DNA of 64,000 nucleotides from Laccaria trichodermophora (GCA_018417955.1 JACTVC010000010.1:570763-634762), one strand, 5' to 3'. Positions 40,585-52,529 are shown, numbered from the stretch's first letter. Translations and numbers: made by a program. The notes: a model not told the origin generated them from the letters alone.

Positions 40585-42422
40585 ATGGGCTTTCTTCGCC
40601 CTGCTACTCCCGGCTTCATCGTCACCCTCATTGCTACCATTCTCCTTGCAGTCGTCTCTTTCTGTGTTCCTTATTTCAAATCCATCTACTTTCTCAAAGC
40701 AGTCATCTCCGTTAGCGGCCTCAGTGGAAACATCACCTTTGGTACACTAGGCTATTGTCTTGAGCTCAGCAATGGTACTACTTGCTCAAAGCCGTCCATT
40801 GGCTACCAACTAGGTTAGTCCTTGCTATTTTTATCAGCCGCAGCCTGCTAAAGCGTCAATCGCAGACATCAACAGTCTCGTTGGCAACAAACTTCCCGTA
40901 GAGATCCCACAAGTAGCAGTCAAATGGCTAACGTATGCCCTGTTCCTCCATGTCGTCGCCCTCATCCTTTCCGCCGGTTCCGCCGTGTTTGGTCTGTTGG
41001 CCCATGTTCGTGAGATGTCTATGACATGTTGCAGCACCTGTATTTCAGGTTTTGCAGCATCCGTTGCCATGATTGCCTTCATCTTCGACATCGCCCTCTT
41101 TTTCGTCGCGAAAGCTCGTATAAACGCCATTGGGTCTGCCCAAATTGGCAATGCAATCTGGCTCACCCTGGCTGCGTGGATCTTACTTTTCTTCAGTGGT
41201 TGTTTCTACACCTTGGGGAGATGTTGTCTCAGCGGTAGAGCCCCGCGTGGTGACAAACGAGACTGGGGTAGAAAAGATCCCGAAGCTGTTCCTCCGCCTT
41301 CTAATGGTTACGCAGAGCAACTGCGTCTCGACGCTGTCAAAGCTGAAGCTGACCGTAAAGCTCGGCAAAAGGCCGCGGAAGGAGGACTCCCAGCTTTCTA
41401 TGAAACACAGCCACTGACTGGTCGAGTGGAGGGCGACCATGTTTATATCGATGATGACAGCGTCCCTACTCCGAGCTCCCCTGGTGGGCGCCCGGGTCAA
41501 GGGGGTCATTACCCTGCTGGCGGATACGTACCGGGTCAACCAGGCTCTCGTACGGTCGATGATTACTATAATACCTCACACCCGAACACATCGGGTTCCA
41601 CTACAACATATCCTCCTCAACCTAATCAACCTCATCGTCAAAATAGCACTCACACTGGTTATGCACCCTCTTCGTATGGAAATAACTCAATTGCCTCTTC
41701 TCCTCCTCCTCAACAACCTCATCGACAAGCGAGTGGTTACAATGTCAATGCTGGTTATGGTGCTCCGTCGCTGACGAGCTCACCGCCGCCCACTCAACAA
41801 TATTTAGCGACACCACACCAATATAACGCAGATCCATACGCAAATTCTGGTTATGATTACGGCCACACCGCTGGTGGCACATCCTGTGAGCAAACCCCGT
41901 TCTTACATCTAACCTTTCTTGACTAGAGCATTCGCAGATCATACGGCGGCCTCACATGGCCAGCAGCAGCCATCGAGCTACTCTCAGTATGACCCTCACA
42001 ACCCTCAACCGCAGGGAAATTACGTTGAACCTTTCTTCAATCCTGAAACCTACAATAACACAAGTCAAATGGTTAATACGGCTGTGGGATACTCATCTAC
42101 ACCGAATCCATATTATGGGTCTTCCTCACCTGCACAACCCCAACCCGAGCGCAGCTATACATTGGGCGGAGATGGCTACGGTGCCAGCACCGTGCCACCG
42201 CTAGCCGAACACAACGCCGCGTACTATCACTATGGAGGCGAGCCAACAGCCACATCTGTACCGCCCATCGATACAAACGTAGGGATTGTACCTGTAGTCA
42301 GAACGAGTCCCGTCAAAGGGCCGAGGTCTCATCTGGTTGTACTTGAACCTCCTCATGAGGATCTACCACCAGGTTATGAACCTGGGTCTTCGAATGTTGT
42401 TGGACAGTGGGGGAAACGTTGA
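40585..42422 (+). CDS. PalI/Rim9-type pH-sensing membrane protein (SUR7/PalI family)
   Basis: Three exons; introns at about 40815-40864 and 41886-41937. Four transmembrane helices: FIVTLIATILLAVVSFCVPY; WLTYALFLHVVALILSAGSA; GFAASVAMIAFIFDIALFFV; AIWLTLAAWILLFFSGCFYT. Between the first and second lies the cysteine-containing loop (GTLGYCLELSNGTTC) of the family. A long Pro/Gln/Tyr-rich cytosolic tail ends VLEPPHEDLPPGYEP. PalI/Rim9 helps place the ambient-pH sensor PalH/Rim21 at the plasma membrane. The second intron is placed so that HTAASHGQQQ stays in frame. Confidence 0.88.
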
Positions 42423-43519
42423 ACACACTGTTTTTTTATCGCTAAAGGACTATATATTTAACGAACATCGATATTTATGTATGACCAAGCATCTATACCC
42501 CAAAACAGGGGTTTTTCTGTGCCTAAAAGGGGCTCAAGACAAACCTCTCTCTGCATGCATGGAACTAAATACAATTTTTTTGCTGTATCTTATGCACGGC
42601 TCGCACGTTTTCCTTGGAACAGTGGGAGAAACCCGGGAAAGTTGTGTAGGAATGAGGTTATATCTATGTGATAAGCTACATACATACAATACAATTTCTA
42701 TTTAGTCCTACTTCCGAGCATCCAATAACACGAATGCATTTTTCAAAACCACCTGGAATAAAAAAACAAAATGCGTAGTGTGCCGCGCTAAGAATACAAT
42801 GCTGAGTGGGATGATGAAAAGTCAAAACAAAAGCATGCGATAGAAAGGAGTGTGATGAGTTCGTTGAACCTATAATTGCGTGCGTCGACGATGATGGCGT
42901 ATAAATGGTAGAACTGGAAGGAGCGTGGTGGTGGCCGGCCAGTCAGTCATGCGATAGGACCCACTTCTAAGAAGTCCTAAAACCGGCCGATGAATATGGT
43001 AGTCCGAGATAATAAAGCAAAAGGTTCGCGTGTCGCGTTAAAAATACAATGCTGGGTGTGGGTGGTCAACAAAGCAGGATGATGAAAACATGGAAAGCGT
43101 GAAATCGAAAGGAGTGTGATGTGTCATTTGAAGGTAATGTGCATTGACGATGATGACACGCAAATAATTGAATTGAAGCGAGCGTGGTGGGGCCGGCCAG
43201 CTGATCAAACGATAGCCTGCGGTCGAGTGTGAAATATCCCTCTTCAGTCTAGTATGCCGTCGAATCTTCGAGCTTCAAAGACGTGAATTGATCGGACATG
43301 GTTTAGGTCCATGGAATGAATGATTTCAATGGATGCGTCTGAAAGGTTTCGCGAGTAGTTTGAAATTTGTTCAGGGACACCCAGTGAGCTGGAGCTCGGG
43401 GGAATAAAATGGTCTGACTCCCATTCATTCTCAGAGTGGTGTAAAGACCCCAAAGGCCAATTGAAACGAGTTCGACGGAAACTTTTCGGCAGTCGTCAAT
43501 TAAAGAACATTGATAAAAA
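42423..43519. other. Convergent intergenic region with diverged direct repeat
   Basis: About 1.1 kb between the stop codons of PalI and the methyltransferase. No exon is recognisable. Two diverged copies of a roughly 175-185-bp unit fill the middle (separate entry). Confidence 0.5.
42785..43214. repeat. Diverged direct repeat of about 175-185 bp, period about 250 bp
   Basis: Copy 1 is about 42785-42956 and copy 2 about 43030-43214. Shared blocks occur in the same order: AATACAATGCTG, GATGATGAAAA, GAAAGGAGTGTGATG, GACGATGATG, GAGCGTGGTGG and GGCCGGCCAG, with CGATA or GCGATA at the end. Spacing differs by a few bases between blocks, so it is an old tandem duplication. Confidence 0.75.
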
Positions 43520-46042
43520 TCAATCATGATGAACGCACCATTCATAATCCCACAGACAATCATATATTTCGTCATCACTCGCGACCCTCTCCCCATGCTC
43601 ATCAAGCTGAGCAGTCATAAACTCTATAAGACCATGCTTGCAACCGAGCAATAAATGCATATGCTTAGTGCAATGCATCTCCAGCTCGTCGGGCGAGAGA
43701 GGAATATATGTTTTTGGCCAGAGGAGCAAGCCGGACGGCTGGAAAGTATTCTTTATCGGAAGGGATGGGACCAGGCCGGGGTCCGAGGCCGCAGCTGCAA
43801 GGTCCGAGTAGGAGATACCCAGACGATCAGCGGCTTTCATGCTTAAGACTGGCGATTGGGTGGCTGGGGTGTCCAAACTTGAACGGTCGCTGCTGCTGCC
43901 GCAGCTCCTACTGCTGCTAGTATCCGTCGAAGATGAGCACGGAACTATCGGGCCTGTCTCCAAATAACGCGCATCTTTTGGCGGGAGCGGGGGGCCTTCT
44001 AAACTCGAACGATCGCCGCTGCTTTCACTGTCGCTCGAAGTGTTTGTCGAGATAGGGATTGCAGAATATGGTATCCCAAGGCGAGCAGCAGCTTTGGCAT
44101 TCAGGGTCGAGGGGGGGATGTCACATATCGGGGCTCCTGTATAGGCGATCCCTAGGAGCTCTGCAAGCTTTGGCGTAATAACCGATGGATCGGGCAGATC
44201 TACATCTGGAAATGATAGTTCGCCGTTGCATGCACGAACTGCTTTCTGTCTTTTCCTCCTCCTCTTCCTGTCTCGCTTGTTTGCTTTCCACATCTCCTTT
44301 GCTTTTGAAAGACCAAGATTTGAAACCAAGCTGGGACCCAATCCATCCTTTGTGTCAACAACTTCCTCATCGACAGAGGGGTCAAAAGGGGTAATTTTGA
44401 GGTGATAACTGTTCATTTTCTTTGTGCGGCCAGTTCCAAAAATGTCCTCCAAAAGGTCGAGGATGAACTCGGAGGGTCGTGGGTGCATGCCGTACTTCTC
44501 CCCCAGCATTCTTTCGAATATTGTCTCGAGGTGGCGAGAACTTGCTGCGCGGGATGCCCAAATGGAGAGCTCAGACTCCTCAGGTTGCACGGTCGGCGTT
44601 GGAAGGGGTGTTTCATTTGGGTTGTTTTGAGTCAAGGTCGCCGCGGGGGAAATCACTTGCGCGTCGGCAAACGAAGAGTGAACTGAATCTCGGTCGCTCA
44701 TAAACGTCGAGTTCGCGTCCGCCCATTCATCGCTATCCGAGATTTCATCGGCCTCGTCAAACCCATCGACTTCCAAGTCAAAATCCACAGGAGCGTCCAA
44801 GCTATCCCTAGACTGTCCGTGCGTTGGGAGACTGACGCAAGGAAAGAAGATCTGGTCGTCGATTAACTCGAGTCTACCACAAGGAGTCAGCACACGCCGG
44901 ACTTCGCCAAGGAGACGCGGCCATTTGTCATAAGGGATGCAAAGTGCAAGGTTGGCCATTCTGACAAGCTCAAATGATTTCTCGGGAAAGGGTAGACCAT
45001 ATTCGACGCTGAGTTAAGAAGACAATGTTTAGCGAAAAGAGGAGTGGATTCAAAGAGGGGAAAACATACAAGTTGCCACGACGGAATTGGATATTTTCCA
45101 TTGTCGCAACTTCAGGAAGGGTAACGTCGACGAGGTCTAATCCAGTGATTGTCGAACCCTTCCACACACCTGCAGCATAGAGCATCCAGTGTCCTGGGCC
45201 GCACCCCAAGTCAAGCACAGACGCCGGCGAACTTTGTTTACTGTAGTCATGAAAAGTCGGTGATCCGGAAGGGAGCAAGCGTTGCAGTAGAATATCCGTG
45301 TAGTAGTCACTATTGAAAAATAAATATCAGTGAATGGATGGAATGTAATGGAATAGACGGACCTTCGAATGGGCGTAGACCCGTATGACTGCATATAAGG
45401 AGCCTCCTCTAAAGCGTAGGGATGCAACTTTGTGTTGCTTCGTATCCGCCACCTATTCTTTTCTATAAATGTATCTTTTGTGTCGAGATCGACCTCCCAA
45501 TCAAATGGTGCGCTCGGTTCTTTGATATCTTCAGCCGAATCCGACCCCATGGTGGCTGGGAGTAAGAAAGTGGAAGACGCCGTGCATGAAGGCCCAGGAA
45601 TTGCCGAGATTGCCGCATTAGGAGGATTGTTATGGGTCGCTGCAGTGCGTAACGACCCCATTGATGACTTCTTCCCAAAAACTCGTGCTTTTTTGGACGA
45701 TCGTTCATCAGCGTTTTGCACTGGGGGAGCTCGGCGCCATGGTTTCAAAGCCATGGGCCTTGATATCTTGTAAGAGCGCGCCTGGGCCAGAAAATTCTTG
45801 TCCTTGCCATCCGCCCCCATACCAGTGTCGACTGAAGCCGATCGATATATGGTACGCAGCTGGGGTTTAAAGGGATGCGGTGGAATAGATGAATAAGGTG
45901 CTTCGGGATTTGAGGTAGGAGATGGATGATGAGGGGTGTCCCGCGTCGTATGCTTCTGCGGGGGGTGCTTAACTTCAGAAGGGTAGGTACACGATGATGT
46001 AAAACCGTGAGGGAGGGAGTCAATGGCAAGCAGCAAAGGCAT
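43520..46042 (-). CDS. SAM-dependent methyltransferase with Ser-rich head and repeated LGIxYS motifs
   Basis: Starts MPLLLAIDSLPHGFTSS. About 200 disordered residues precede WEVDLDTKDTFIEKNRWRIR. The Rossmann fold follows: SPASVLDLGCGPGHWMLYAA (motif I), STITGLDLVDV (motif II acid), FRRGNL, then IPYDKWPRLLGEVRRVLTPC and GRLELIDDQ. This is the usual class I methyltransferase with a motif-II Asp for the ribose. The C-terminal half contains three degenerate repeats: KLAELLGIAYTGAPI, KAAARLGIPYSAIPI and KAADRLGISYSDLAA. Substrate unknown; LaeA-like regulators are one possibility. Confidence 0.75.
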
Positions 46043-46577
46043 TGGAACGAGCTGTCTATAAAGAAAAAGATAAAGTCAAGGCGTGTTCTTTGTTAGTGGC
46101 CACCGACCACGATGGCGGTACGTGTGGCTCAGCCACTTTTTCGAACAATGGCAGTTTCAAGAGTGGCCTGGAGGACTGATACGAAGTCGTTAAAAGAGGT
46201 TTCTGATTAGAAGCCAGAGCCAGCCAGAGCCGCACAGGAGGCAACGAGAGACAAGGCAAGTGACAGTGAATGGCGACGAAGACTGGAGAGCTCGACGCAG
46301 GCACAACAGTCCGCCAGGGTAAAGACATTGGATTTGATTTTTTTCATTGCAAGAAGCAGCCGTAGCAAATTCGTGAGCAGGTGGAAACGATATCCAATTT
46401 AGATGCAATGTCCCCTTTTTGTCGTTGCCTTTCAAGATCGCCATATCATGATGATTGCCGGCTATCAAATTGCTCCCCAGCGCCAAATTGGGGCCATCTC
46501 CTTGTACTACATATAACTAGGCTGATATCCAGCGGCCTGCCAAATCATTCATCGACGTCAGCTGAGGATCGTTATCC
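46043..46577. other. Gap upstream of the methyltransferase gene
   Basis: About 535 bp of putative promoter. A short imperfect AGCCAGAGCC duplication is seen near 46210. Open frames here lack a supported gene. Confidence 0.4.
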
Positions 46578-47114
46578 TCAATCGTCATCCTTGCGTGGAG
46601 GCGGGCCGCAGGGTTGTAGCATACGCTGTAAATCAGAATGTCAAGATCCACTCAAAATTGCACCCACTCAACACGAACCTCTGTCATTTCAAACTTCACT
46701 CTGCCAATAGCTTCGCCGTCCGCAATAGCCAAAAAAGAGGTGAGAGTCGGGTGTCCTACAATCGATGCAAGCGTGTCGCGGTGCTGGTGGGTAAGCCAAT
46801 CACTTGAAAGAGGCAGCTCAGTAAATCACCTCAACAAAATGACCAAAATTATACTTACTATTTCGACAAATCTGCATGGCCTGAAGCACAAAAAACGAAT
46901 ATGTATGAATCCCTGGAAAGACGGATGGGAACTTACCAGTACCAGTGTACCGAGCGTGCACTGTAATAATAACTATGTCAAAATCATCCTGCTAAAAATG
47001 GCTAGCAACGCTCTCACAATGTTCCAGTTGGGTGTTTGCAGTATACCTGAGCTCCGAAGACTGTAAAACGTAGTCGAACTAGCAGACTGAACAGGAGAGA
47101 GAATGACGAACCAT
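46578..47114 (-). CDS. Candidate hidden six-exon gene for a 77-residue protein
   Basis: Exons 47114-47112 (ATG only), 47078-47047, 46960-46937, 46880-46859, 46783-46679 and 46625-46578 total 234 nt, exactly 78 codons including TGA. All five introns are GT-AG, and phases fit. The product begins M-FDYVLQSSELSARSVHWY, continues with PCRFVEIHRDTLASIVGHPT, then SFLAIADGEAIGRVKFEMTE, and ends RMLQPCGPPPRKDDD. I do not recognise the family. The composition (no low complexity, mixed hydrophobic and charged residues) looks like a real small globular or helical protein. It is divergent from LRP1, with 78 bp between start codons. No single exon is long enough to stand out alone. Confidence 0.6.
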
Positions 47115-47192
47115 GAGAAGCGTGTTGACGGTTGTTGATTTCGGAGGGCAACGTATTGATGCTTCACTATTTTTAAACCTTGATCACCCAGC

Positions 47193-48252
47193 AATGACGA
47201 GCGAAACGAACAAGGTAAAAGCCAAGCTTGCAGCGCTCTCGGCTTCATTTGATGATCTGGAAGCCGAACTCGAACCTCTTTTTTCTCAAACACTTTCAGA
47301 AACTATCATTGGATTAGAATCTATTCAGAAAGCAAAGCTTCAGACGGTCCTCCCTTACTTGGTGTATGATTTGATCTTTAGTAGGCCTCCTTTGGTTGTT
47401 TTGGGAAAGATAGATCCTGACATTTTTTCTTTTCCAGTTTATCTCAAGTCGAAGGGCATAGATCCAAAGACACACCCCGTGGTGCCAGAGTTGGTATGAT
47501 AACTCTAATGGTATGCCGATCTCCCTTGACGGGTACTTCTACAGGACAGAATACGACAATATTTTGAAAAGATATCAAATGCCGAAAATCCTCCTAACAG
47601 TAAGTCTCTCTCCTTGTTCACTTTCTTAGCGCTTACTTGTTGTAAATAGAACGAATAGAAATCGACAAAGCAGCGGCAGGTCGATTCATCAAACACGCCA
47701 TTACCCAGGCGACATGGACTAGGACTGCTGCGGAAGAGGCGCAAGATGAACCAGAAGCGACGCCATCCCGAATCCCCATCAAAGTGACGAGTAAAATGAT
47801 TGAGCGCGTCGAATACGAGAAAAACCTGAAAGAAGAAGAGTCAGAGTCAGAAGAGGTGCTCGAGATATACGAGGGGAACAATGCCATGGTAGTGGATAAA
47901 GAGGCCGACGTTTCTCACATCCCCACAGGCAGAAAACGAGGAAGGCCCGTACTCGACCCTTTCGCAGGTTTGCGTTATTTGTCACTTCCGTCTTTTCACC
48001 ATTAACGCCTATGCAGGGTACGGCGACGATGCACCATGTCTAGCGGAAGAATCGTCGTCGAAGCGGGTAAAGTCCACTCTTTCAAACCCTGGCCAAACGT
48101 CATCGAATGTTTTGGAGACTCCCTCCTCTATCTCTCCTGGCCGTGTTCTATTGCTCAAACCCCCAACAGGAACGATGCTCCAGGCTCGGAATCCTTTGTC
48201 GCTAAAACCAAGAAAGGGAAAAAAAAGAAAGGGAAAAAATTATGATGCCTAA
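47193..48252 (+). CDS. LRP1: Exosome cofactor Lrp1/Rrp47 (C1D family)
   Basis: Starts MTSETNKVKAKLAALSASFD. The Sas10/C1D domain runs through DLEAELEPLFSQTLSETI, LPYLVYDLIF, VYLKSKGIDPKTHPVVPEL, RIRQYFEKI and AAGRFIKHAI. A basic tail ends LKPRKGKKRKGKNYDA, reached by intron 47946ff (CCTTTCGCAG to TATGCAG). Lrp1 binds the N-terminus of Rrp6 and promotes 3' processing of stable nuclear RNAs. The ATG at 47113 is in frame but overlaps the divergent gene's start, so 47193 is preferred. Confidence 0.88.
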
Positions 48253-48444
48253 ACTTCGTACACTTGGATTGAAATTGTCACATCATCTCGTCAAATACAA
48301 TAGCGTGATACAAGCAAGTACTTAAATACAAAGGGCGAAGAATAATTAGTAGTGCAAGTATAGTAAGAGAAGAAAGAAGAAAAGTACATCCAAACCCAAA
48401 ATGAAGCTCGGAAAAAATAAAATACAACAGATATTGTTCTAAAC

Positions 48445-51295
48445 TTACATTATTCTACAGTTGTCATTGTTCATGTCATTGCTCGTGGGCGACGAGTTGT
48501 GTATCGATCCAGCGCGACGACCTCCAGGAGTCCACCATCGAGTGGTTCCACCACGAGGAGGCGAATCGTCATACCCAAAATTGCTCGACGCATTGGCACC
48601 TCTCTTCGAAGTCAATTTACGCCGCTTCTCTCTGGCAAGCCTGACGGCATCTACCGTCTGCCAGGAATAAAAAGTCTTGACCACCACTCGGTGTTCATCA
48701 CACTCGTCTTGGCCAATCCCCAAATCCTCGGTCTCGTCTTGAGAGTCAAGGAACATGAGCTTTCGAGCCGCATATGACCTCCATCCCATGCGAGGTCGGG
48801 TGGACACCGACAATTCCTTCACGAGGCCCTCTCCAATCCCCCTACAGTCAACAGCAACAATCTTGGAGTTGATTGCTTTCCTCTGACGATTGAGAGCTAC
48901 GAACTCTCGAAGGACAGCACCTTTGATAGCAGTATTGTCGAGATGAAGAACTGTGAGGTGACAACATGTCCGTATGAGGGATAGCACAGCGGCGTCGGTG
49001 ATGTTCGCTGCGTGCGAAAGGATGAGATGTTGTAAAGCATGTCCGACTTGGAATTCAGATTGCGGACCTTCAGGGACCACAGCGGGAGTCAATTCTGCCA
49101 AAACAGCATCAGTGATATCTGTTGCGTCCTCAAGGTCCAGCCGTCTTATGTATGGCGTGTTCTTCAAGAGGCGAATCAGCCCTGCATCCTTTAGAACACC
49201 CCCAATGCCAGCCAACTCGAGAAACTCCAGCTTTGGGACGGAGTGGGAAAGATTCGAGCACGCTGTGTCCGACAACATCAGGCAAAAGGACAGACACAGA
49301 TGCCGGAGATTGGTGATGCGTCGTCTATACCTGTTAGAATCATTTACCTCTCTACCAAGGTCTCGAGCGGTCACAATGACTGTCTCCACGCCCAGATTCT
49401 CAAAATGTCCATATTCTTCACATGCTACGAAGGCCTCTAAAGCTGAGTTATGCAGCTGGCGGGCATAGCTGAGGTCTAAAACCTCAAGGTGCGGTGTAGC
49501 TCTTCCAAGGGCGGCCATCATCGAATCAGAGACGTTCTTGATGCCGGACAATCGGAGCTCTTTCAGCTGGAGGGGTTCATTGCGAACAACAGCACATGCT
49601 GCCCAGCGCTCAATTCCTGCGGCATCCATATTTGAGCACCTGCTCATGTTCAACGAGATCAACCCGGGGCAGTAATTGGCGAGGATATCACAAGTTGTGT
49701 TTGTGACAGCCCCAAGCCCCTTAACGCAGAGTTTGCGAAGGTATATAGAACGGGTGAGGAGGTGATGCAACGAGCGGGTGCTTATTGCTGTGCAGCCCTG
49801 TAAATTAATGTGTGAGAGATAAGTGTATGGTAATGGCTCCTCTAGAGCCCGAAAGGAGACGTGGTCCGCAACCTCCATGAGATCTGTCGGATCAAGGTTA
49901 ACGTGACCCGCAAGATTTAGACTTCGGACGAACGGTCCACCCCTCTGTGCTATCGGTAGGACCGGCAATCCTGGGAAAGAATGAAGATGAAGATCAGCCC
50001 ACATCTGACCGTCAAATACAAGGGCTTTCCAAGATTTTGAAACCTGCGAGCACCAAATGAATCAGACCATCAATATGACAATGTAGGTGAAATCGAGTAT
50101 ACCCTGCTTAACTTGACAAGTTCTCTTATCCCCTTGTCTCTGCCAACCCACCGGCCTTTGGAGGATGAGGCCTTTGCTACCGTCCAGCGCCCATCCCTCA
50201 CAGCTAGCTGATGCTCTAGTGCGTGGAGCTCTACGAGAGACTGTAGAATCTGAAGTCGTAGTTCTCTCGGAAGAACTTCGTCGAAGTAGTTTCGTACAAT
50301 GATAGGAATTGGTTCAAATACGTCCGTTCTGGTGGCTGGAACGAAGTCGAGCGCTGAAAATGGGTGTGGTGATGAATTCGAGCGACCTTTTCCTTTCAAA
50401 AAAGAGGTACGGGAAGGAGAGCTCGAACGACTCGTCCCAGCCGCAGTTATGATCGGATTAGGGACTGTATACCATGCACAGGGTTCTACATCAACGGTGA
50501 TAGGCGGTGAGAGGTCGTCAAGGTCATCTCTCTTCCCAGATAAAAGTTTTCGGGTAAGATTACTCGGAGTTCGGGGTAACGCAAACTTCGACTTGAGCTT
50601 TTTGGAATTTGAAGATGACGCGTGGGACTGGACGGACAAATTCGACAGTGAACGACATCGCGAGGGCAGTCGTGTCAAATCGGGGGTGCTAGTATCCGGC
50701 GCGGTGCAGGGCAGCGTAGCAACAGAGCTGGGAGAAGCGGAACTTGAGGCTTCTGGTAGGCTGTCGTCTCTATGTGGGGGACTGTCAGTTGTTGTATAGG
50801 TCGACGGGCCCGGCGTCTCCAGCGAGAACCAAGTATCTTGACTGTTAAGTTCAGTCCCAAAGGATAACGGGGGAGTGCAGGGGGAGATTCTTTCTCCTTT
50901 CCCTTGCCTAGCAAACCATCGTACAAGGGTGAAGTTTGAGACGAATTCAACGAGCTCATTTGACTGGTAGAGGTCGAGGGGAGGTTGTTCCAGTAGTTAT
51001 CATTGGAGGAAGGAGAGGAGAAGCAAAAAGAGGATGTGTCGGACGAGTAACTTGTGGCCGCTTGAGACAGATCGAAGAGATCGTTAATGATCGTAGAGGG
51101 GCGGATGGGCATCGGTTTGGTTACTCCCTTTCCTTTTCCAACGTTGTCTCGGATGTTAATTTCCTCTTCTTCAAGTTCCTCGGGTGTGAACGCATGATGA
51201 GACTCGGAAAGTTCAGCGAGTGTTGTGGAGGAAGTGTCGTCGAGGTCGAACTGGAAGAGGCTATCAGGGCTACCGATATCTTGCATATGGGACAT
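48445..51295 (-). CDS. F-box/leucine-rich repeat protein (AMN1/Grr1-like)
   Basis: Starts MSHMQDIGSPDSLFQFDLDD with a long Ser-rich head. An intron of about 83 bp (donor GTACGA, acceptor CTTAACAG) joins SQTSP to QDTWFSLETPGPS. The F-box is IIVRNYFDEVLPRELRLQIL with RELVKLSRVSKSWKALVFDG, and has an insertion between the halves. At least ten LRRs follow (SHINLQGCTAISTRSLHHLL, LISLNMSRCSNMDAAGIERW, LEVLDLSYARQLHNSALEAF, FLELAGIGGVLKDAGLIRLL and others). The tail is basic and Asn-rich. Such proteins bring substrates to the SCF ubiquitin ligase. The first intron's donor is non-optimal and is placed by frame only. Confidence 0.85.
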
Positions 51296-51561
51296 CTTAT
51301 GATACAACTGTTAGGGAAGGAAGAGAGAAACGACGAGAACGTATTTAAGCAAGGACCTTGCTCTGGAGGTAGCCTTGATCACATAGCAGGTGGGCGCAGG
51401 CAGCGAGTCACCTTTCCAGGCTTGTTCTTGCAAAGTAGCATGTTTCAAACAAACATAAATTCAACGGATATATAGACCACTGACAGTTATAATGAACAAT
51501 AATAGCACAAATCGAAAACTAAGGTAAGGTCAAGATAAAAAACGCGACGTAGATAATAATG

Positions 51562-51935
51562 TTAGGCAACGCTCTTCGGGTTTTCTTTCGCCTTCTTCCA
51601 GTTTGAAGTTGCAAGTTTAAACCTGCCGCGCATAAGTACCATGGGCATGAAACAACAAAACATGCTTCCTACCTTTCTTGGTGTGAAATGTCAGGTTCGT
51701 CGTCCTTCAGGCGCGCCATCTCGCTTTGCTGAGAAAGGGAGCCTCGTCAAAATTCTGACACGTCGTTGAAAAAGGGGACGTGCGCACCATGAACTTGTTG
51801 AACGCTGTCAATTTCTTCTTCCCACCGCCCGACTTGGCTACAACGCGTCAGCTACGACGACCTTCACATTGTTGAAAAGGAAAAAACACCTTTTCTGGCT
51901 GGCTTTTCTACAGCGCTTTTCGTCGTTGGGGCCAT
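51562..51935 (-). CDS. Hidden YABBY-like/HMG small DNA-binding protein, 70 residues
   Basis: Four short exons (51935-51890, 51837-51788, 51728-51673, 51622-51562) total 213 nt, exactly 71 codons with TAA. Residues begin MAPTTKSAVEKPARKAKSGG, then KKKLTAFNKFMQSEMARLKD, then DEPDISHQERFKLATSNWKK, ending AKENPKSVA. KLTAFNKFM plus SHQERFKLATSNWK is the signature of the YABBY C-terminal HMG-like domain found in fungal small proteins as well as plants. It probably binds DNA non-specifically in the nucleus. Too short in pieces to be seen as an open frame. All introns have GT-AG ends. It lies between the F-box gene start and VPS33 end. Confidence 0.85.
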
Positions 51936-52529
51936 CAATGGTTGTGAGGGGTATCAATTGTTTTAGCGATGATGTTTAAGACGCGAAGTGGTTCGCGTTA
52001 CCTAGGAGAAACAGGAATTTCGGAGTCAGTGGTTGGTTTTGTGTAGCGTTTGAAAGATTTTACAGAAGAAAAAAAAACTTGCAGAAAATTTTGACGTGGT
52101 GACTGAAGGAAAAGGGTGTTGAGGGACATTTTGGTTCAAGTTGGCGGAACTTATACTTTACGAGAGGCATTCAAATGGCAGCTTCGATCGTGGATATTCT
52201 GGGTCCCCCGGACACCTTAGACGCGTCAAATTTACCATGATTGCCTATTAGTGCTTCGCCCTCTTCCGCACATGTCCAGCATAGCTGGAGACACGTACGT
52301 CTAAGCGTCTAACAAAGCAAAAATCAATTTACTTTTTGTAGGAAGAGAAGAATATCCTTTGAATCTCCCATATTAGGGATGGTCAGGACCCCAATAAGCT
52401 ATCTCTTTCCTTTCATGTTCCAATTGAACCAGGCGCGCGTCCTACCACAACACGTTCTGACATTATCTGAAACAGTTTATACCGTAAACCGTAATGTGCG
52501 AGCGGTGTATGTACGGGCAGAACGTCAAG
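51936..52529. other. Gap between YABBY-like gene start and VPS33 stop
   Basis: About 590 bp of likely YABBY-like promoter and VPS33 3' region. An ACGCGT lies near 52220. I find no supported exon. Confidence 0.4.

Noticed and set aside
45850..45960. EAPYSSIPP in the methyltransferase head as a third member of the PYxAPYF family
   Set aside because: It lacks the APYF core, the preceding RTxP and the N-terminal membrane segment.
46638..47066. 142-codon plus-strand frame upstream of LRP1
   Set aside because: It lies opposite the spliced small gene on the minus strand, resembles no family, and crosses several probable introns of that gene.
46973..47293. 106-codon minus-strand frame covering the LRP1 start
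   Set aside because: Different frame from the spliced small gene and antisense to LRP1. No domain.
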